Assembly (NCBI GenBank): GCA_017309115.1 | Contig: JAFLEF010000008.1 | Span: 62,001 to 126,000, forward strand | Source: Verrucomicrobiota bacterium | GTDB taxonomy: Bacteria; Verrucomicrobiota; Verrucomicrobiia; Limisphaerales; UBA9464 | Reading direction: 5' to 3' | DNA: 64,000 nt | Part shown: positions 41,951 through 49,794 of the stretch, piece after piece | How the letters are laid out: each line of letters starts with the position of its first letter | Numbering within the stretch: the stretch's first letter is position 1 | The notes under the pieces: generated by a model | The model's input: the letters and a program-made list of their open reading frames with translations, nothing else | Databases searched by the model: none | What the model was told of the DNA's origin: nothing | Translations under genes and position numbers: made by a program

Positions 41951-42048
41951 GGGGGAAGCTGAGAAGTTAGCGGCAAGCGGGTAGCCGTAAGGATAGCGCG
42001 CGGGTGAAGGCGGGTGAGGTTCTGGAAGGTTCTCACGCCCCACCGGCT

Positions 42049-42155
42049 GTAGCCGCCGACGGAAGGAGGCGCCATTCATTCACCTGGCGCGTTCCTTGGG
42101 ATCCAGCGCGTGGAGTTCTCCGGATAAGTCAGCGCCTCGTCCCCTCGGCGGATAC
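42049..42155 (+). repeat. Family B hairpin repeat followed by an A right arm
   Basis: 107 bp, ends GTAGCCGCC / CGGCGGATAC. The A right arm (42156-42206) follows, and its GGTAGGG, read on the minus strand, supplies the TAG stop of the TatD gene. A shortened A-like end (42031-42044) precedes it. Confidence 0.8.
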
Positions 42156-42201
42156 AACGCGCCATTCGCCGGGACGCGAACGGCTTGATGGGAATGTCAC
42201 C

Positions 42202-43023
42202 CTACCGCTCTCCTTCGCCGAACTTCGCGGCAAACTTCGGAGCCTGGCGGAGGAACTGGATGGGGTTCCGGTAAATCACCTGATCAATGGCATCGGCGCT
42301 CCAGCCGCGACGGCGCATTTCCAGGGCGGTTCGGGGGATTGCCAGGGGAACGCTTTCGCCCCAGTCGCAGGCCGAGTTCATCCAGAGCCTGTCCTGGCCA
42401 TAAACATCCAGGATGTCCACCGCCCGGGCCGGGGTGCACTTCGAGATCGGATACAGCGTCATGCCCGCCCAATGCCCGCGCTCCAAAACGATCTTCACCG
42501 TGTGTTCCTCGACGTGGTCGATGAGCACTCGATGCGGCTGGATGCGGGAATCGTTCTTGAGCACGTCCAGAATCAGCCGGGTGCCCTTGAGCTTGTCTTC
42601 GAGATGCGGGGTGTGGACCAGGATGAGCTGATTGTGCCGGGCGGCGAGGTCCACATGACGTTCCAGGACCTTCACTTCGTTCCGGGAATTCTTGTTCAGC
42701 CCGATTTCGCCGATCCCCAGAACGGTCGGTCGGTCGAGGAATTCGGGAATGATGGAGATGACGTCCTCCGCCAGCTTTACGTCCTCCGATTCCTTCGGGT
42801 TGATGCAGAGCCAGCAGAAATGCGGCAGACCGTACTTGGCGGCGCGGGCGGGTTCGTACTCGGTGAGCTGCCGGAAGTAGTCACGAAAGCCTTCGACCGA
42901 GCCCCGGTCGAATCCGGCCCAGAAGGCAGGCTCGCAGACCGCCGCGCATCCGGCCGTGACCATGTCCTGATAGTCATCGGTGGTCCGACTGACCATGTGT
43001 CCGTGTGGCTCAACGTAACGCAT
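42202..43023 (-). CDS. TatD-family metal-dependent hydrolase, EboB-like
   Basis: Cytoplasmic TIM-barrel hydrolase of 273 residues. The opening MRYVEPHGHMVSRTTDDYQD, with AAVCEPAFWAGF and later GIGEIGL, VHTPHLEDKLKGTR and NSACDWGESVPL, closely resembles the TatD-like protein of the ebo clusters that move scytonemin and related precursors to the periplasm. ATG 43023 is chosen because the family begins there. No other ebo gene (UbiA-like, dehydroquinate-synthase-like) is adjacent, so the copy is an orphan. The stop codon is provided by repeat A. Confidence 0.78.
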   Translation of the reverse strand: MRYVEPHGHMVSRTTDDYQDMVTAGCAAVCEPAFWAGFDRGSVEGFRDYFRQLTEYEPARAAKYGLPHFCWLCINPKESEDVKLAEDVISIIPEFLDRPTVLGIGEIGLNKNSRNEVKVLERHVDLAARHNQLILVHTPHLEDKLKGTRLILDVLKNDSRIQPHRVLIDHVEEHTVKIVLERGHWAGMTLYPISKCTPARAVDILDVYGQDRLWMNSACDWGESVPLAIPRTALEMRRRGWSADAIDQVIYRNPIQFLRQAPKFAAKFGEGER

Positions 43024-43113
43024 TGATGTTCCAGTGGTCGGGTCTTCGGCGGCAGACGTCAATAGTCGAACTGAGAGCTGAGCGGTAAGCGGTAAGCGGT
43101 AAGCGGCAAGCGT

Positions 43114-43205
43114 GGTAGGGCGACGCTCCGCGGAGCCGATCGTGTGTGGACTGGTGACGCGTGATTCGGCGGGGCGCGAACGGCTCGGTGGAACTTCGCC
43201 CTACC
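43114..43205 (+). repeat. Family A hairpin repeat, copy 8
   Basis: 92 bp with intact ends GGTAGGGCGACGCTC / TTCGCCCTACC. Family E heptamers precede it (43081-43112) and family D heptamers follow (43211-43247). Number 7 is used for the partial end at 42031. Confidence 0.82.
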
Positions 43206-43263
43206 AGGGGAAGCTGAGAGCTGAGAGCTGAGAGCTGAGAGCTGAGAGACGGGAAGCGGTAAG

Positions 43264-43406
43264 CGCGAAGCGTTTGGAGTGCTGCTGCCCTCTTGCCCTC
43301 TGCCGCCTTGGGGCGCGGGGAAGGTGGGAAGGTGGGTGCGGTTCCAGAACATCCTGTAGCGTCACCAACCGGGGCGCGAACGGCTCGGTGGAAACCTCGC
43401 CCCACC
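43264..43406 (+). repeat. Chimeric repeat: family C left half joined to family A right arm
   Basis: Begins as family C (CGCGAAGCGTTTGGAG), runs through the CCCTCTGCCG and AACATCCTG segments, then ends as an A right arm (GCGAACGGCTCGGTGG, CTCGCCCCACC). The same fusion occurs at 46986-47112. Confidence 0.7.
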
Positions 43407-43416
43407 GGAGGGAAGC

Positions 43417-43872
43417 TCACTCCACCTGCCAGCCTCCACCCAGCAGCGGCACGGTGGCGCAGGCCGGGCCGCCATCGTGGGCGAGGGCGGAGATGCGAGC
43501 GGTGAGGGTTCCTCCGGTCTTTGGCAGGCGGTTCAATGAGTCGGCCGTAAGCCCCCGCAACGGGATCTTCGTCCGCCGAAACCGTTCGCGACCATGAAAC
43601 GTCCGGCTGGACCAGCTGAGATAGAAGAACCGTTCTCCCCGTTTTCCCTCCACGGCCGGACCGGCGAAATCAATCGCGCCGTTGGGAAGCGGCTTGAGGC
43701 TCATCTCAGTGGTCCAGGCCACGGCTGACGTGCCGTGGGAAGTCCCAGCCTCGGGACCGTTGCGAGTGGACAGCACCGCCCGGATGTCCTGGCGTCCATC
43801 AAATCCGGCGAAGCTATCCTGCGGCCAGTTTTCACAGATCAGGCGGACGATTACCGACGAGGGCGCGGGCAT
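43417..43872 (-). CDS. DUF5990-family protein
   Basis: About 151 residues from ATG 43872. The N-terminal strand VIVRLICENWPQDSFAGFDG, the central AIDFAGPAVEGKRGERFFYL and the ISAL..DGGPACATVPLLGG ending fit DUF5990, small beta-rich actinobacterial and PVC proteins of unknown function. Cytoplasmic, no signal peptide. It ends 10 bp from a chimeric repeat and is divergent from the Old Yellow Enzyme gene. Confidence 0.7.
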   Translation of the reverse strand: MPAPSSVIVRLICENWPQDSFAGFDGRQDIRAVLSTRNGPEAGTSHGTSAVAWTTEMSLKPLPNGAIDFAGPAVEGKRGERFFYLSWSSRTFHGRERFRRTKIPLRGLTADSLNRLPKTGGTLTARISALAHDGGPACATVPLLGGGWQVE

Positions 43873-43988
43873 GCGGAAAAAACTTGGGGTTTGGCCGACT
43901 TCGAGCAAGGCGGGAATCGGGGTGTGACGCAACCGTGGGTTGATGTCTCCGGATTCTGGGCTCACGCTGCGCCCGCTACGTCAACCCT

Positions 43989-45086
43989 ATGTCCACATCC
44001 CCGCATCTGCTGAGCCCCTACGTCTGGGGCGACCTCACCCTGAAAAATCGGGTCGTGCTCGCGCCGCTGACCCGCTCCCGCGCCGGGGTCGAGCGAATGC
44101 CGAATGCCCTGATGGCCGAATACTACGCCCAGCGCGCCGGGGCCGGATTGCAGATCAGCGAGGCCACCGTCATTTCCGAGCAGGGCATTGGTTGGGAGCA
44201 ATCGCCGGGCATTTACTCAGACGCCCAGCAGGAGGCTTGGAAACAAGTCACCCAGGCGGCCAAGGCCAAGGGAACGCACCTGATTCTTCAGCTGTGGCAT
44301 TGCGGCCGCGCGTCCCACAGTACCTTTCGTGCTGACCGTTCCCTGCCGGTGGCGCCGTCGGCGATCCGTTTGGCGGGAGACTCGATTCATACGCCGGAAG
44401 GCAAGCAGACCTACGAAACGCCCCGAGCGTTAACCACCGAGGAAGTAGGTCGGGTGGTGGAGGATTATCGGCGGGCGGCCGAGAGGGCGAAGGCGGCGGG
44501 TTTTGACGGCGTGGAGATTCATGGCGCGAACGGCTATCTCATCGACCAGTTCCTTCAGTCCCGGACGAATCACCGGACGGATCGCTACGGTGGCTCGATC
44601 GAGCAACGGTTCCAGTTTCTGCGAGAGATTGTGGAAGCCGTGCTGACCGTGTGGCCGCGGGAGCGGGTGGGAGTCCGGCTTTCGCCCAATGGTGTGTTCA
44701 ACGACATGGGTTCGCCCGACTACCGGGAGACCTATCTGTATGCGGCGACGGAACTGGGTCGGTTGGGCGTGGGTTACCTTCACGTGATGGATGGACTGGC
44801 GTTCGGATTCCATCAGTTGGGCGAGCCCATGACCCTGGCGGAGTTCCGCCGAGTGTATCGGGGAACCTTGATTGGAAACTGTGGTTACACCCAAGCGACG
44901 GCTGAGTCCGCAATTGCCCGGGGTGATGCCGATCTCATCGCGTTCGGCCGTCCGTACATCAGCAATCCGGATCTGGCGGAACGCTTCGCCCACGACTGGC
45001 CGTTGGCGCCGGAGGCTCCGATGTCGGCCTGGTACACCCCCTCCCAGCAGGGCTACGTGGACTTTCCGGCTTATCAGAAAAGCTGA
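43989..45086 (+). CDS. Old Yellow Enzyme-family alkene reductase (NemA-like)
   Basis: FMN-dependent NAD(P)H reductase of activated C=C bonds. 365 residues. FMN/substrate residues in family order: APLTRSRA, QLWHCGRASHS, the His/Asn pair in EIHGANGYLIDQFLQ, RYGGSIEQR, and the phosphate-binding VMDGLA...GNCGYT and DLIAFGRPYISNPDL. This is the classical OYE class with the HGAN pair. The stop codon is the TGA of the first family D heptamer (AGCTGAGAG). Confidence 0.95.
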   Translation: MSTSPHLLSPYVWGDLTLKNRVVLAPLTRSRAGVERMPNALMAEYYAQRAGAGLQISEATVISEQGIGWEQSPGIYSDAQQEAWKQVTQAAKAKGTHLILQLWHCGRASHSTFRADRSLPVAPSAIRLAGDSIHTPEGKQTYETPRALTTEEVGRVVEDYRRAAERAKAAGFDGVEIHGANGYLIDQFLQSRTNHRTDRYGGSIEQRFQFLREIVEAVLTVWPRERVGVRLSPNGVFNDMGSPDYRETYLYAATELGRLGVGYLHVMDGLAFGFHQLGEPMTLAEFRRVYRGTLIGNCGYTQATAESAIARGDADLIAFGRPYISNPDLAERFAHDWPLAPEAPMSAWYTPSQQGYVDFPAYQKS

Positions 45087-45122
45087 GAGCTGAGAGCTGA
45101 GAGCTGAGAGCTGAGAGGTCGG

Positions 45123-45186
45123 AAGCGGTAAGCGGTAAGCGGTAAGCGGTAAGCGGTAAGCGGTAAGCGGTAAGCGGTAAGCGGTG
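45123..45186 (+). repeat. Tandem 7-bp repeat array (family E)
   Basis: About nine consecutive AAGCGGT units, the longest heptamer array in the window, running directly into the GGTGGGG end of family A copy 9. Family D units (45083-45118) come before it. Confidence 0.85.
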
Positions 45187-45275
45187 GGGCGACGCTCCGC
45201 GGAGCCGATCGGGTGTGGATTCCTGACGCGTGATTCGGCGAGACGTGGACGGCTCGTTGGAAACCTCGCCCTACC
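45183..45275 (+). repeat. Family A hairpin repeat, copy 9
   Basis: 93 bp, left end merged with the family E array. In the convergent gap between the alkene reductase and VapC-like genes. Confidence 0.82.
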
Positions 45276-45315
45276 GGGGGCACGGGAAAGCTGAGAGCTG
45301 AGAGGTCGGAAGAAG

Positions 45316-45407
45316 GGTAGGGCGACGCTCTGCGGAGCCGTCCGCGCGTGGTGTCGTGACGCGCCTTTTGCTGGGACGCGAACGGCTCGGTGGAACCTCG
45401 CCCTACC
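45316..45407 (+). repeat. Family A hairpin repeat, copy 10
   Basis: 92 bp, 40 bp after copy 9 and separated from it by family D heptamers. It ends 20 bp before the VapC-like stop codon. Confidence 0.82.
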
Positions 45408-45427
45408 GGCGGGCAATGGCCGTGTGG

Positions 45428-45811
45428 TTAGACTCCCGTCGTAGGTTTTGGAAAGTAGCGGACGTTTGGAAAGTTTTTGAAATGCTCGTCCTGCGTCCAA
45501 AGCGTTGCCTGCTGGCGCATCGCCGTGGCGTAAATGAGGCTGTCGGCTAATGGCAACGGGTGCCGCGCTGCTTCGAGTGCCAGGGCGCCGTCCACCTCAA
45601 TGAGGTGACCGACTTGCATCATGCTGGCAACTTGAAGGGCATCGTCCTCGCCGCGTTCCCGTAGGACTTTCTTGAAGACCTCGTAAATGGAAATGACCGG
45701 CACAAAGAGGTTCTCGGTGTCCTCAATCGCCGGGGCGAACAAGGAGGCCCGGTCGCTGCCGGTGAAGTATTCGAGCCAGCCTGACGAATCCACGACATTG
45801 GCGGCGCTCAC
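45428..45811 (-). CDS. PIN-domain toxin, VapC-like
   Basis: Probable RNA-cleaving toxin of a type II toxin-antitoxin pair. 127 residues with the PIN acidic residues in VVDSSGWLEYF (first Asp), IYEVFKKV (Glu) and PLADSLIYATA (Asp). GTG 45811 overlaps the TGA of the AbrB-type antitoxin gene (GTGA), the usual coupling in vapBC pairs. Ends just short of a repeat array. Target RNA unknown; many VapC proteins cut tRNA or rRNA loops. Confidence 0.85.
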   Translation of the reverse strand: MSAANVVDSSGWLEYFTGSDRASLFAPAIEDTENLFVPVISIYEVFKKVLRERGEDDALQVASMMQVGHLIEVDGALALEAARHPLPLADSLIYATAMRQQATLWTQDEHFKNFPNVRYFPKPTTGV

Positions 45812-46014
45812 AGGCGATCATCCTCTCGCTCGATCGTGGTGTTCATTCCCCGGAGAAACCCCCGCATCTGCTGAATTGGACGCACGGGAATGAACTCGAC
45901 TCGGTTGGAGTAGGAGAGCACCCGAAATTTTTCGCCGGGCGTGAGTTGAAGTGCCTCGCGAATGGATTGGGGAATGACGACTTGGAATTTGGGTGAAAGG
46001 GTGACGGTATCCAT
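45808..46014 (-). CDS. AbrB/MazE-type antitoxin
   Basis: 68 residues from ATG 46014 (an ATG at 46047 would add 11). The swapped-hairpin DNA-binding fold reads TLSPKFQVVIPQSIREALQL, then KFRVLSYSNRVEFIPV; the C-terminal tail would wrap the PIN toxin. It normally autoregulates. It is divergent from trmO across about 100 bp (46015-46118), which should contain both promoters. Confidence 0.85.
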   Translation of the reverse strand: MDTVTLSPKFQVVIPQSIREALQLTPGEKFRVLSYSNRVEFIPVRPIQQMRGFLRGMNTTIEREDDRL

Positions 46015-46118
46015 ATCGATGAGGTGATCGTAAGATGATTTTTCCATCGATTCAAGTTTGTGGCGCGGACGGCGCCCCAGGCTGCATTTCACGACCGGTT
46101 CTGATAGGAGACTCCGGC

Positions 46119-46925
46119 ATGTCGCCGTCACTCACGCTCCAGCCGATTGGGTTCATCCGCTCGTCGAAGCAGGTGAAATTCCAGGCGCGGCATCAACCTT
46201 CGGAGGCCGATCCCGAGGCAAGCGTGTTGGAGCTTCTCCCCGGATGCGGCTACGAACTGGCGGTGCGGGATCTGGAGGGGTTCTCGCTGATCTGGCTGGT
46301 CTGGTGGTTTCATCGGAATTCGAACTGGCGTCCGTTGGTTCTCCCGCCGCGAGGTCCGGCGCAACGCCGAGGCGTGTTCGCCACGCGGTCACCCTACCGG
46401 CCGAATCCGCTCGGTCTGACGCCGGTGCCGCTGCTCGGAGTGGAGGGTCTGCGGCTGAGGTTGGGGCCGTGTGATCTGGTGGATGGTACGCCAGTGTTCG
46501 ACATTAAGCCCTACATCCCGGCCTACGACGCGTTCCCTGACGTTCGCGCGGGTTGGCACGATGAGGTCGAAGCCGCGCTCCAGGCGCCGCCGCAGTTTGT
46601 CGTGGTGCTGTCGCCTCTGGCCGAGCGTCAGGCCGCCTGGCTGCGCGAGCGGTGGTCGATTGATTTCCTGCCGCGAATGATCGAGCTGCTGGCGCGGGAT
46701 CCGTATCCGCACCGGTCGCGGCGGATTCGACGTCGGGGCGGGCTGCGGTGGGAAATTGGGTGTGGCGCTTGGCGGGCGTTCTTCGTCGTGGAAGGCCAGA
46801 CTGTGAATGTGCTGACCCTGGATGCGGCTTATCCGCCGCGGTTCCTGAATGATCCCAAGCTGGAGGATATCCCGGATCGTGATGCGCAGTTGGCCTTCCT
46901 CGCGGAGTGGCCGGGGCAAAGCTGA
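46119..46925 (+). CDS. trmO: tRNA (N6-threonylcarbamoyladenosine(37)-N6)-methyltransferase TrmO
   Basis: Methylates t6A at position 37 of the tRNA anticodon loop using S-adenosylmethionine. 268 residues. The family opening LQPIGFIRSS, the GVFATRSPYRPNPLGL motif and the DGTPVFDIKPYIPAYD signature are intact. Start at ATG 46119 with AGGAG 8 bp upstream, one of the clearest ribosome-binding sites in the window. The stop TGA lies in the first family D heptamer. It converges on the RNA-repair operon and diverges from a PIN toxin-antitoxin pair. Confidence 0.92.
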   Translation: MSPSLTLQPIGFIRSSKQVKFQARHQPSEADPEASVLELLPGCGYELAVRDLEGFSLIWLVWWFHRNSNWRPLVLPPRGPAQRRGVFATRSPYRPNPLGLTPVPLLGVEGLRLRLGPCDLVDGTPVFDIKPYIPAYDAFPDVRAGWHDEVEAALQAPPQFVVVLSPLAERQAAWLRERWSIDFLPRMIELLARDPYPHRSRRIRRRGGLRWEIGCGAWRAFFVVEGQTVNVLTLDAAYPPRFLNDPKLEDIPDRDAQLAFLAEWPGQS

Positions 46926-47241
46926 GAGCTGAGAGCGGAGAGCTGAGAGGTAAGCGGTAAGCGGGAAGCGGTAAGCGGGAGGAGTGCACGAAGCGTCTTG
47001 GACTGCGCCAGCCCTCTGGCGCTTTGGGGCGTGTGGAGGGCAGTGGGGCTCCAGAACATCCTGAATCGTCACCAGCCGAGGCGCGAACGGCTCGGTGGAA
47101 TCTCGCCCCACCCGGGGGCTGTAGCCGCCGACGGAAGGAGGCGCCATTCATTCTCCTGACGCGTTCCTGGGAATCTGGCGCGTGGGGTTCTTTGGTTGAG
47201 TCAGCGCCTCGTTCCCTCGGCGTCTACGACACGGGAACGGA
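46926..47241. repeat. Repeat array in the convergent gap between trmO and pnkp
   Basis: In order: family D heptamers (46919-46948), family E heptamers (46949-46980), a C-left/A-right chimera (46986-47112) and a complete family B copy (47121-47227). No gene. The B copy ends 14 bp before the pnkp stop codon. Confidence 0.8.
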
Positions 47242-49794
47242 CTACAGGCGCGGATCGACGGGCTCGCTTTCCAGGGCGAGCACACCGAAGACGCATTCGT
47301 GGACCCGGCGGAGGGGCTCGCGGCGGACGAAACGTTCGAGAGCCTCGACGCCCAAGGCAAATTCCCGCAGCGCGAGGGAACGTTTGCCGTTCAGGCCGCG
47401 CGAACGCAGGCGGGTGAGGTTCTCCTCCAAGGTGTATTCCGGACCGTAGATCAGGCGTAGATACTCGCGGCCGCGGCATTTGACGGCGGGTTGGAGCAGT
47501 CCGCGGGTACCTCGGGCGATGAAGTCCATCGGCTTGACGACCATGCCTTCGCCTCCGTTCGCCGTGAGGGATTCCCACCAGGCGGTCGCCCGCGCCTCGC
47601 TGTCGGGCTGACTGAAATCCACCGGGTGCGCGGTGGTGGCGATCAAGGGGCCGCCTGCCAATCGGGCCAAGGTGGCGAGATGCCAGTCGTGGGGCCGTTG
47701 AGTGTGAACCTGACCCTCCGAGGCGAGCAGATGGAACGGTGCCAAGCGAAGGTCGGCCACCGATTGCACCGGCCAACAGTAGCGCCGGTAGGTGTGGATG
47801 TAGTCTTCGGCCATCATCCTGCGGATGGCGGTTCGTTGGAGGCGTTCGGTGACGTCGAGTCCGCGCTGGGCGGCCCGCTCCAGATCCCGGAGCGCTTCGG
47901 TCAGCATTCCGGCGGCCGCGGCTCCCACTGGAGCGTACTGCTCCCGCAACAGAGCCTGGGCCTTTACGGACCAGGGCATCAGTTCGGCATCCAGCACCAT
48001 CCAGTCAGTCTGAAGTTCCTCCCACAAGCCGGCCCGGTCCGCGGCCTGGCGGACGTGTTCCAGCAGGGTGGTCTCCAGAGCCCGGTCGTCGAAGAAGCGG
48101 CGTCCGGTCCGGGTCACGCATATCCCAAAACCTTCCTGCTTCACGCCGAATCGCCGCTGAGCAGCCGCTTCATCCCGGCAGACGATCAGCACGGTGCGGG
48201 AGCCCATGTGCTTCTCTTCGCAGAGGACCCGACTAACGCCTTCGCGACGGAAGTAGTCGAACGCTTCGGCCGGATGTTCCAGCAGGCCGGGTTGGGAGCT
48301 GGTGCCGCAGGGCGACATGGTCGGCGGCAGATACACCAGCCACTGGGGATTGGCGGCGAAGCGACTCATGACCTCCAAGGCCGCTGCGGCATTTTCCGAA
48401 CGAATAGTCACGGAGCCGTGCAGTCGGGTGGAGATCTGGCGCTTGCCGCTGACGTCGGACAAATCAAGGAGATCGTCGTGCGCCTGTTGCAGGGTCGGTC
48501 CGGGAGTCGGGTCGGGCGGCCGGAGAAACGGTCGGGCGGACTGTGCATAGGCACGAGCGGCGGGAACTGAAACCAATTCCTTTTCCGGATATCGCAGGGC
48601 GGTCAGTCGTCCGCCGTACACGCAGCCCGTGTCGAGGTTCATTGTGTGGTTGAGCCACTCCGGTTCGGCCACGGGTGTGTGCCCGTAGAGCACCATGGCT
48701 TGGCCCCGATAGTCGGCGGCCCAGTTCAATCGGACCGGCAGACCGAATTCATCCGTTTCGCCGGTGGTTTCGCCGTAGAGCGCGAACTCGCGAACCGCCC
48801 CCGAGCCGCGGCCGTGCATGGACTCCTTCAATCCGGCGTGCGCCACCACGAGTCGGCCGCCGTCGAAAACGTAGTGGCTGATCAACGAATCCAGAAACTC
48901 CGCCGCCGCCTGGGTGAAGCCCGGGTGCGTTTGTTCAAAGGCGGCGAATTGCGCGAGTGATTCGGCCAGACCATGCGAGATCTGAACCGCCTGACCGCGG
49001 AGTTTGCGCAGCAGCTTTACGTCGTGATTTCCCGGAACGCAGAAGGCGGTGCCGGCCTGAACGCAATCCCGGACGAGGCGGACAACCTCCGGACTTTGCG
49101 GACCCCGATCCACGAGATCGCCCACGAAGATAAGTTTCCGGCCGGCGGGATGGCGGTGGACAGCGGAATCGGAATCGCCGGTGTAGCCAAGCAACGCCAG
49201 CAATTGGGTCAGTTCCTCGAAGCAGCCGTGAATGTCGCCGATCACGTCGAAGGGCCCCGTTTCGGACTTCCGATTGTTCCACATGGGTTCGCGAACGAGC
49301 TCGACCGAATCAATCTGCTCCGGGGTGCGCAGCACGTGCACGCGGCGGAATCCCTCCCGGGACAGGTCGCGCAGCGAACGATGCAACTGCGACGCTTGCT
49401 GACGAATCACATGCGGGCCGAAGTTGCGGTCGGGTCGGCTGCGATTGCGTTCGTGGGCGAGCCGTTCCGGCACGTCGAGCACGATGGCGACGGGCAGACA
49501 GTGGAACTCCCGGGCAATTTGCAGCAGGGGCTTGCGGGATTCCGGTTGGACGTTGGTGGCGTCCACGACCGTGAGTCGGCCGGCGGCGAGCCGTTTGCGC
49601 AGGATGAAGTGCAGCGCCTCGAAGGCATCGGGGGTGGCGCTCTGGTTGTTCTCGTCATCCGAGACCCAGCCTCGGAAAACGTCGGAAGAAAGCACCTCTG
49701 TGGGCTTGAACAGGCGGCGCGCGAGGGTGCTCTTGCCGGATCCGGAGACCCCAACCAGCACGACCAGGGAGAGTTCAGGAACGGTGAGGGTCAT
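47242..49794 (-). CDS. pnkp: Bacterial polynucleotide kinase-phosphatase/ligase (Pnkp) of the Hen1-Pnkp RNA repair system
   Basis: End-healing and sealing enzyme for broken RNA, 850 residues as in characterised homologues. Kinase domain: P-loop GVSGSGKST at 15-23 (Lys21). Phosphatase (metallophosphoesterase) domain: GDIHGC near 187, GDLVDRGP, GNHD, HAG and GHT. Ligase/adenylyltransferase domain: nucleophile Lys528 in CEEKHMGSR, then EGMVVKP and VKCRGREYLRL. All catalytic motifs looked for are intact. ATG 49794 overlaps the stop of the HEAT gene (ATGA), so it is translated as the third gene of hen1-HEAT-pnkp. Known homologues need Hen1 to seal efficiently. Confidence 0.93.
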   Translation of the reverse strand: MTLTVPELSLVVLVGVSGSGKSTLARRLFKPTEVLSSDVFRGWVSDDENNQSATPDAFEALHFILRKRLAAGRLTVVDATNVQPESRKPLLQIAREFHCLPVAIVLDVPERLAHERNRSRPDRNFGPHVIRQQASQLHRSLRDLSREGFRRVHVLRTPEQIDSVELVREPMWNNRKSETGPFDVIGDIHGCFEELTQLLALLGYTGDSDSAVHRHPAGRKLIFVGDLVDRGPQSPEVVRLVRDCVQAGTAFCVPGNHDVKLLRKLRGQAVQISHGLAESLAQFAAFEQTHPGFTQAAAEFLDSLISHYVFDGGRLVVAHAGLKESMHGRGSGAVREFALYGETTGETDEFGLPVRLNWAADYRGQAMVLYGHTPVAEPEWLNHTMNLDTGCVYGGRLTALRYPEKELVSVPAARAYAQSARPFLRPPDPTPGPTLQQAHDDLLDLSDVSGKRQISTRLHGSVTIRSENAAAALEVMSRFAANPQWLVYLPPTMSPCGTSSQPGLLEHPAEAFDYFRREGVSRVLCEEKHMGSRTVLIVCRDEAAAQRRFGVKQEGFGICVTRTGRRFFDDRALETTLLEHVRQAADRAGLWEELQTDWMVLDAELMPWSVKAQALLREQYAPVGAAAAGMLTEALRDLERAAQRGLDVTERLQRTAIRRMMAEDYIHTYRRYCWPVQSVADLRLAPFHLLASEGQVHTQRPHDWHLATLARLAGGPLIATTAHPVDFSQPDSEARATAWWESLTANGGEGMVVKPMDFIARGTRGLLQPAVKCRGREYLRLIYGPEYTLEENLTRLRSRGLNGKRSLALREFALGVEALERFVRREPLRRVHECVFGVLALESEPVDPRL

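Noticed and set aside
45123..45186. Short tandem units considered as a CRISPR array
   Set aside because: Unit length is 7 bp with no spacers and no cas genes in the window.
42004..47151. Many short frames sharing peptides such as SVALP, FHRAVR or TEPFASRRLTRQ near gene ends
   Set aside because: They are translations of family A, B and C repeats in various frames, hence recurring peptides; not genes.
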